NCBI GenBank assembly: GCA_002050465.1
Contig: MWYX01000062.1
Coordinates: 1-48,612 of the forward strand
Direction: 5' to 3'
DNA from: Chitinophagales bacterium 65-1
Lineage (GTDB): Bacteria; Bacteroidota; Bacteroidia; Chitinophagales; Chitinophagaceae
Length of the DNA stretch: 48,612 bases
Shown piece after piece: positions 44,597 through 48,612 of this stretch. The translations under genes were made by a program, and so were the position numbers. The notes beneath the pieces were generated by a model. It searched no databases. It was not told the origin of the DNA and saw only the letters and a program-made list of their open reading frames with translations. Within the stretch, counting starts at the first letter, position 1; every line of letters starts with the position of its first letter.

Positions 44597-45352
44597 TTAA
44601 TTTTGCGAATATTTATCTGAATTCAAATAAGTATCTAATGTCTTATCATCAAGTAAATAATCTTTAGCAGCAGGAAGCTCAGTTTCATCAATACCTGTAA
44701 CTAATATTTCAGTGTCAACATCACTGCCTGTTCTTTCAAGATATTTAATTATTTCATCATCGGATAAAGAAGCTATGGCCGTATTTATCTGTTGCGTATT
44801 TTTAAACTGAGCAGCTGTTTTAATTGAAGCGGAGACTGCTAATTTAGTCTCTTTATCAATTACCGGTGCTTTTGAAGTATTAAACATGATTAAAGGACTT
44901 AATCCTATTACGCCTGTTACCACAGCTGCGGCAGCATATTTCCATATAGAATCTCTTTTCTTTAATTCCACAACTTTGGCTTCCGGTTTTATAAATACTT
45001 TATCCAGAATCTCATACTGTAAGTTTCTGAAATAACCAGCAGGAACTTCAAAAACATTTTCATTCTGAATAGCATAAAGCAGGGGGGATAATGATCTTAA
45101 TTCATCTGCCGGATTATCATTCAGCGATCGTATTTTACTTAAAATAGTTGTGCTTAAATTTTCAAAATACCCTTCAGGCACTTTTAATTTATCGGCTTTG
45201 GATTCAGTATTAGGATTTATTCTTTTTAAGAGGTTAACTGCAAGTATGTCGAAATATTCTTCTGGGACAGAAAAAACATTATTTTTTTCCATACCTGCCA
45301 GTAAAGGGCTGATGCTTTTCAATTCTTCGAATATTTCTGCTGATAATTTCAT
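44597..45352 (-). CDS. Single-TM anti-sigma candidate with repeated P-x-x-Y-F motif
   Basis: A 251-residue protein with a cytoplasmic N-terminal region (1-130), one transmembrane segment (about 133-153) and a periplasmic tail (about 154-251). The cytoplasmic region carries an internal duplication: ELKSISPLLAGMEKNNVFSV (about 10-29) and ELRSLSPLLYAIQNENVFEV (about 84-103), and the motif P-x-x-Y-F occurs three times (P30, P59 and P104). The tail has INTAIASLSDDEIIKYLE. It starts 41 bases after the sigma gene stop, which, with the topology, makes it the likely anti-sigma factor. No zinc motif is visible. Confidence 0.72.
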   Translation of the reverse strand: MKLSAEIFEELKSISPLLAGMEKNNVFSVPEEYFDILAVNLLKRINPNTESKADKLKVPEGYFENLSTTILSKIRSLNDNPADELRSLSPLLYAIQNENVFEVPAGYFRNLQYEILDKVFIKPEAKVVELKKRDSIWKYAAAAVVTGVIGLSPLIMFNTSKAPVIDKETKLAVSASIKTAAQFKNTQQINTAIASLSDDEIIKYLERTGSDVDTEILVTGIDETELPAAKDYLLDDKTLDTYLNSDKYSQN

Positions 45353-45393
45353 TGGTTAATAGACATGAATTATACTTAAAAGTTTAAACACAT

Positions 45394-45945
45394 TTAGCCA
45401 TTTAATATAAATTCTTCAATTTTTTTAGCTGCATGATGATAGCTTGCTTTTAACGCTCCCTCGCTGGTATCCAATACCTTGCTCATTTCCTCATAAGGCA
45501 TTTCATCATAATATCTTAAATTAAATACAATTCTCTGCTTTTCAGGCAGTTGTTGAATTGCCAGCTGTAATTTCCATTCCAAACGTGTAGCATCAAAATT
45601 AGTATCTGCTTTAAGCCTATTTGATAAACCGGTCTCCACGTCGCTTAAAGATGTTATGTTTCTTTTTTTTTGCTGTTCCAAAAAGGTAAGGCATTCATTG
45701 GTTGCTATACGATAAAGCCATGTATATAACTGGCTGTCCTCTCTAAAATTTTCAAGTCCCTTCCAAACTTTGATGAACATATTTTGAAGTACATCATTAG
45801 CATCATCGTGATCAATTACCATTCTGCGTATATGCCAGTATAATTTTTCCTGGTATTTTTTTAAAATTGCTGTAAAAGCAGATTCTTTAGTATCTGCCTT
45901 CTTAAACTTATATAAAAGCTCCTTATCATCCTGCTGAACAGCCAT
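45394..45945 (-). CDS. ECF sigma factor, module 2
   Basis: A 183-residue ECF sigma factor. Region 2 reads DANDVLQNMFIKVWKGLENF and then LYTWLYRIATNECLTFLEQQ; region 4 has RIVFNLRYYDEMPYEEMSKV and the helix-turn-helix ending S-E-G-A-L-K-A-S-Y-H-H-A-A-K-K-I. The linker is shorter than in the factor at 6646, so the two are not close duplicates. It begins the set sigma, anti-sigma, Spy-like, with a Kazal lipoprotein 43 bases upstream on the same strand. Confidence 0.94.
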   Translation of the reverse strand: MAVQQDDKELLYKFKKADTKESAFTAILKKYQEKLYWHIRRMVIDHDDANDVLQNMFIKVWKGLENFREDSQLYTWLYRIATNECLTFLEQQKKRNITSLSDVETGLSNRLKADTNFDATRLEWKLQLAIQQLPEKQRIVFNLRYYDEMPYEEMSKVLDTSEGALKASYHHAAKKIEEFILNG

Positions 45946-45988
45946 ATAATCTATGTAATAAATGGTGAAATTAAGTTTAATTGCATAT

Positions 45989-46225
45989 TTATCTACATGC
46001 TCCGTATGTATATGATGCTATGCCTGCACATTGTGCCTCGCATGCGCTGCCATAAGTAATCTTATTACATCCGCAGACAGGTTTGCCGTCAGGATTGCAC
46101 CTTACTGTTGCACACCATACGGGAGGTGGTTGCATGCAGTTTTGTAAATCCGCTGATAATTGTTCTTTAGCACAGGAAATTAATCCAGTTACAAAAACAA
46201 AAGCTAAAATGTATACTTTTTTCAT
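45989..46225 (-). CDS. Kazal-domain lipoprotein
   Basis: A 78-residue lipoprotein with lipobox L-I-S-C (about 15-18). The mature part has the Kazal pattern: KPVCGCNKITYGSACEAQCA, then A-S-Y-T-Y-G-A-C at the C-terminus, with the Y-G-x-x-C-x-x-x-C-A core. The protease-binding loop is the P-V-W-C-A-T-V-R-C region. Kazal domains inhibit serine proteases; bacterial ones are uncommon and are thought to protect the cell surface from its own or foreign proteases. Which protease is targeted cannot be said. Confidence 0.85.
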   Translation of the reverse strand: MKKVYILAFVFVTGLISCAKEQLSADLQNCMQPPPVWCATVRCNPDGKPVCGCNKITYGSACEAQCAGIASYTYGACR

Positions 46226-46278
46226 AGTAGCCTATTAGCACTACTAAAAAAACAAGAATCAAACCAAAGATTAAGATC

Positions 46279-47241
46279 TTAAAGAGAAGTTTTTTTAGCC
46301 ATTACTCTTTCTGCAGCAGCAACAATATTGGGAGTATCTAATCCATATTTTTTAAGAAGTTCAAGGGGCTTCCCGCTTTCACCAAAAGTATCATTGGTGC
46401 CTACATATTCAATAGGAATGGGAAAATTTTTAGCCGCAACCTGTGCAATGCTATCTCCCAGCCCCCCTATAATATTATGTTCTTCAGCTGTAACAGCGCA
46501 TTTTGTTTTAGTGATTGATTTAATGACCGCATCAACATCCAACGGTTTTATAGTATGAATATTTATCACTTCTACGCTAATTCCTTTTTCTTCTAAAATT
46601 TTACCGGCTTCAATTGCTTTCCATACCAGATGCCCACAGGCAAAAATGGTAACATCATTCCCCTCACCTAAAATTTGTGCTTTACCAATTTCAAATTCAT
46701 TTTCATTAGTAAAATTTGGCCATTTAGGTCTGCCGAATCTTAAATATACAGGCCCTTTATAATCTGCAATCGCTATTGTAGCTGCTTTGGTTTGATTAAA
46801 GTCGCATGGCACTATCACCGTCATACCGGGTAACATTTTCATTAAGCCAATATCTTCTAAAATCTGGTGTGTAGCACCATCTTCTCCCAGCGTTAAGCCG
46901 GCATGAGATGCACATATCTTTACATTTTTTTTACTATATGCTATTGATTGACGTATTTGATCGTAAACCCGGCCGGTGGAAAAATTAGCAAATGTTGTAG
47001 TGAAAGGAATTTTACCTCCTATAGTAAGGCCTGCAGCAATACCCATCATATTTGCTTCAGCAATACCACATTGAAAAAATCTTTCAGGAAATTCTTTAAT
47101 AAAGGGTTTAAGTTTTAATGAGCCTCCCAGATCTGCAGTAAGAACAACAACATTCCTATTGCGTTTACCCAGTTCATAAATTCCCTCACCAAAGCCTTCT
47201 CTTGTTTCCTTCTCGTTAACAGGCTGAATATCTTTAAGCAT
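46279..47241 (-). CDS. Transketolase C-terminal subunit
   Basis: A 320-residue protein corresponding to the pyrimidine-binding and C-terminal domains of transketolase. It has the catalytic Glu in QCGIAEANMMGIAAGLTIGG (about 57), the T-L-G-E-D-G-A-T-H-Q stretch, PVYLRFGRPKWP and the C-terminal Rossmann-like E-E-H-N-I-I-G-G-L-G-D. The other half, which binds the thiamine diphosphate phosphates (about 280 residues), should be a separate gene, often adjacent. Here galE lies directly upstream and the Kazal gene downstream, so the partner is elsewhere. Confidence 0.93.
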   Translation of the reverse strand: MLKDIQPVNEKETREGFGEGIYELGKRNRNVVVLTADLGGSLKLKPFIKEFPERFFQCGIAEANMMGIAAGLTIGGKIPFTTTFANFSTGRVYDQIRQSIAYSKKNVKICASHAGLTLGEDGATHQILEDIGLMKMLPGMTVIVPCDFNQTKAATIAIADYKGPVYLRFGRPKWPNFTNENEFEIGKAQILGEGNDVTIFACGHLVWKAIEAGKILEEKGISVEVINIHTIKPLDVDAVIKSITKTKCAVTAEEHNIIGGLGDSIAQVAAKNFPIPIEYVGTNDTFGESGKPLELLKKYGLDTPNIVAAAERVMAKKTSL

Positions 47242-47303
47242 TTAAAATCTTTAATTAAGTCTGCGGCTAAGATAAGTGTTTACACTAACTTACCATACAG
47301 ACG

Positions 47304-48359
47304 CTAATTCATTTTAAAATTTGGATTATTATGTATTGCTTCATCGTCTTTTAATTTAAGTTCCCACTTCCATGCGGTTAACATCATCTCGTCTAAAGAA
47401 TATTCAATTTCCCATCCCAACTGTTCTCTTGCAAGTTTATTATCAGCATACACAGCTACAATATCTCCCTGCCTGCGTGGGCCAATTATATAATTTAATT
47501 TTACACCACTTACTTTTTCAAAGGCCTTTATTGCTTCTAAAACAGTTACCCCGTTTCCAGTCCCCAAATTAAAAATTTCACACCTGCTCTTATTTTTACG
47601 TTTTATAAGATATTGCAGTGCCAGGATGTGTGCATGTGCAATATCGCAAACATGTATATAATCCCTTACGCAGGAACCATCACGTGTAGGGTAATCATTT
47701 CCGTGCACTTTCAACTGAGGTATTTTTCCTATTGCAGTTTGAGTTATGGCTGGTACCAGATTCTCAGGCTTACCTAATGGCATCTCGCCAATAAGGGCTG
47801 TAGGATGAGCGCCAACAGGATTGAAATATCTTAGTAAGATGCTTTGGGCAAAGATGGTTTTGGTTGTTTCACTTACAATTTGTTCTCCTATTTGCTTTGT
47901 ATAACCGTAAGGTGATTCAGCGGGTTTGGTTGGGGTGTTTTCGGTAACCGGAATTTCATCAGGGTTACCATATACCGTACAGGATGAAGAGAAAATAAAA
48001 TACGGAACTTTAAACTCCTTTACACACTTTAAAATGTTTATAAGCGAAAATAAATTATTTTCAAAGTAAAGTAAAGGTTCGTGTACTGATTCTCCAACCG
48101 CCTTATAAGCTGCAAAATGAATGATTCCTTCAATATCAGGATTCTCCTGGAAAACGGCATGTGTTTCATCAAAACTGCATAGATCTACTTTATAATTCTT
48201 AATTTTTTTACCAGTAATTTTTTCTATGCCTTCTAATAGAACAGGAGTAGATCTTGAATTATTATCAACACAAATTGGCTCAAAACCATTTTCAATAAGA
48301 TCTATAATTGTATGAGCACCAATATATCCGCATCCACCTGTAACTAAAATTTTTTTCAT
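47304..48359 (-). CDS. galE: UDP-glucose 4-epimerase
   Basis: Interconverts UDP-glucose and UDP-galactose for surface polysaccharide and galactose use. The 351-residue product has the NAD motif ILVTGGCGYIGAHT, the catalytic SSSCTVYG (Ser) and SPYGYTKQIGEQI (Y-x-x-x-K), and DGSCVRDYIHV. I take the ATG at 48359 because the in-frame ATG at 48410 adds 17 residues that reach into a tandem repeat and would break the NAD-binding start. It is a complete gene on the minus strand. Confidence 0.95.
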   Translation of the reverse strand: MKKILVTGGCGYIGAHTIIDLIENGFEPICVDNNSRSTPVLLEGIEKITGKKIKNYKVDLCSFDETHAVFQENPDIEGIIHFAAYKAVGESVHEPLLYFENNLFSLINILKCVKEFKVPYFIFSSSCTVYGNPDEIPVTENTPTKPAESPYGYTKQIGEQIVSETTKTIFAQSILLRYFNPVGAHPTALIGEMPLGKPENLVPAITQTAIGKIPQLKVHGNDYPTRDGSCVRDYIHVCDIAHAHILALQYLIKRKNKSRCEIFNLGTGNGVTVLEAIKAFEKVSGVKLNYIIGPRRQGDIVAVYADNKLAREQLGWEIEYSLDEMMLTAWKWELKLKDDEAIHNNPNFKMN

Positions 48360-48392
48360 GGTGCAAAGAAAGAAAAAAATTGTGGTAAGAAT

Positions 48393-48420
48393 GCAAACGT
48401 GAAACGGCAAACGTGAAACG
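48393..48420. repeat. Two tandem copies of a 14-bp repeat upstream of galE
   Basis: GCAAACGTGAAACG occurs at 48393-48406 and again at 48407-48420 without change, and is followed by another CAAA. It lies 34 bases upstream of the galE ATG, between it and the PiT permease stop. It may be a simple spacer repeat or an operator. Confidence 0.7.
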
Positions 48421-48457
48421 CAAAATTATTTTAATACGTCGCCGCACTGACATAACA

Positions 48458-48612
48458 TTATGTGCGAAATACCACGAAGTATATTAAGGCAGCTAAACCT
48501 GCGCTTATAGGAATGGTTAATATCCACGCCCAAAGCAGGCTTACAGTTATACCCCATCGTACGGCTGAAAGTCTTTTTGTAGCCCCAACTCCCATAATTG
48601 CACCGGCAATTG
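48458..48612 (-). CDS. PiT family inorganic phosphate transporter, C-terminal end
   Basis: The last 50 codons of a gene cut by the window edge. Reading from the edge it gives I-A-G-A-I-M-G-V-G-A-T-K-R-L-S-A-V-R-W-G, then I-T-V-S-L-L-W-A-W-I-L-T-I-P-I-S-A, then A-L-I-Y-F-V-V-F-R-T and a stop. The G-x-G-x-x-x-x-x-S-A-V-R-W-G loop and the W-A-W-I-L-T-I-P segment are the C-terminal repeat signature of PiT/PHO-4 phosphate permeases. Two transmembrane segments lie in this fragment. The rest is outside the window. Confidence 0.85.
   Translation of the reverse strand, partial: IAGAIMGVGATKRLSAVRWGITVSLLWAWILTIPISAGLAALIYFVVFRT

Overview
The window is a single-chromosome stretch of an AT-rich member of the Bacteroidota, most likely the Chitinophagaceae/Chitinophagales. 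The reasons are: the sigma-A -7 motif TAnnTTTG rather than Shine-Dalgarno sites in front of several genes, the DUF5606 protein, the two-gene methionine synthase, LptC as a lipoprotein, OMP_b-brl_3 type receptors, and ECF sigma/anti-sigma/Spy-like modules. Almost everything is ordinary chromosomal housekeeping and envelope biology. I see no tRNA, rRNA, CRISPR array, prophage or transposase, and no gene-free stretch longer than about 210 bases. Both ends cut through genes: fur at the left, a PiT phosphate permease at the right.

Layout. 1-3600: a damaged fur gene, a lipoprotein, an M3 oligoendopeptidase and DUF5606. 3732-8099: a four-gene unit of outer-membrane receptor, ECF sigma factor, small one-TM anti-sigma candidate and CnrX/CpxP-like periplasmic sensor, recalling the CnrYXH metal-sensing module but with a receptor at its head. 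8145-16863: acetyltransferase, FAH-family hydrolase plus flavin reductase, Uma2, patatin, lysS, DPP-IV peptidase, all on plus. 16873-22621 (minus): SDR, OsmC and aldo/keto reductase, then lptC, an outer-membrane protein, coaX and a LON-domain protein. 22714-34855 (mostly plus): glycosyltransferase-MeaB-glycosyltransferase, class V aminotransferase, typA (minus), amidase, mgsA, M20 peptidase, uvrB. 34856-40527 (minus): lipoprotein, metH in two parts, a small membrane protein and a PfkB kinase. 40637-43780: Sua5/YrdC, rnhB (minus), ctaA, MBL-fold hydrolase. 43787-48612 (minus): truncated GxxExxY gene, strong terminator, Spy-like/anti-sigma/sigma module, Kazal lipoprotein, transketolase C-half, galE, and the end of a PiT permease.

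The most unusual material is structural. (1) The first 51 bases duplicate, exactly, an internal piece of the receptor gene at 5362-5412 and are fused to the middle of fur, which also lacks one A; this looks like an assembly chimera. (2) Two short GC-rich palindromic elements of one apparent family sit inside coding sequence, at the N-terminus of the SDR (17677-17727) and in the homocysteine methyltransferase half of methionine synthase (38723-38764), in opposite orientation relative to their host genes. The second carries an 11-base C run that puts the gene out of frame by one base. (3) A 170-bp intergenic unit bounded by a ~22-bp inverted repeat fills exactly the space between an acetyltransferase stop and the FAH start (9266-9435). 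(4) Two separate sigma/anti-sigma/Spy-like modules have unrelated-length anti-sigma proteins that share a P-x-x-[YF]-F motif, triplicated in one of them.
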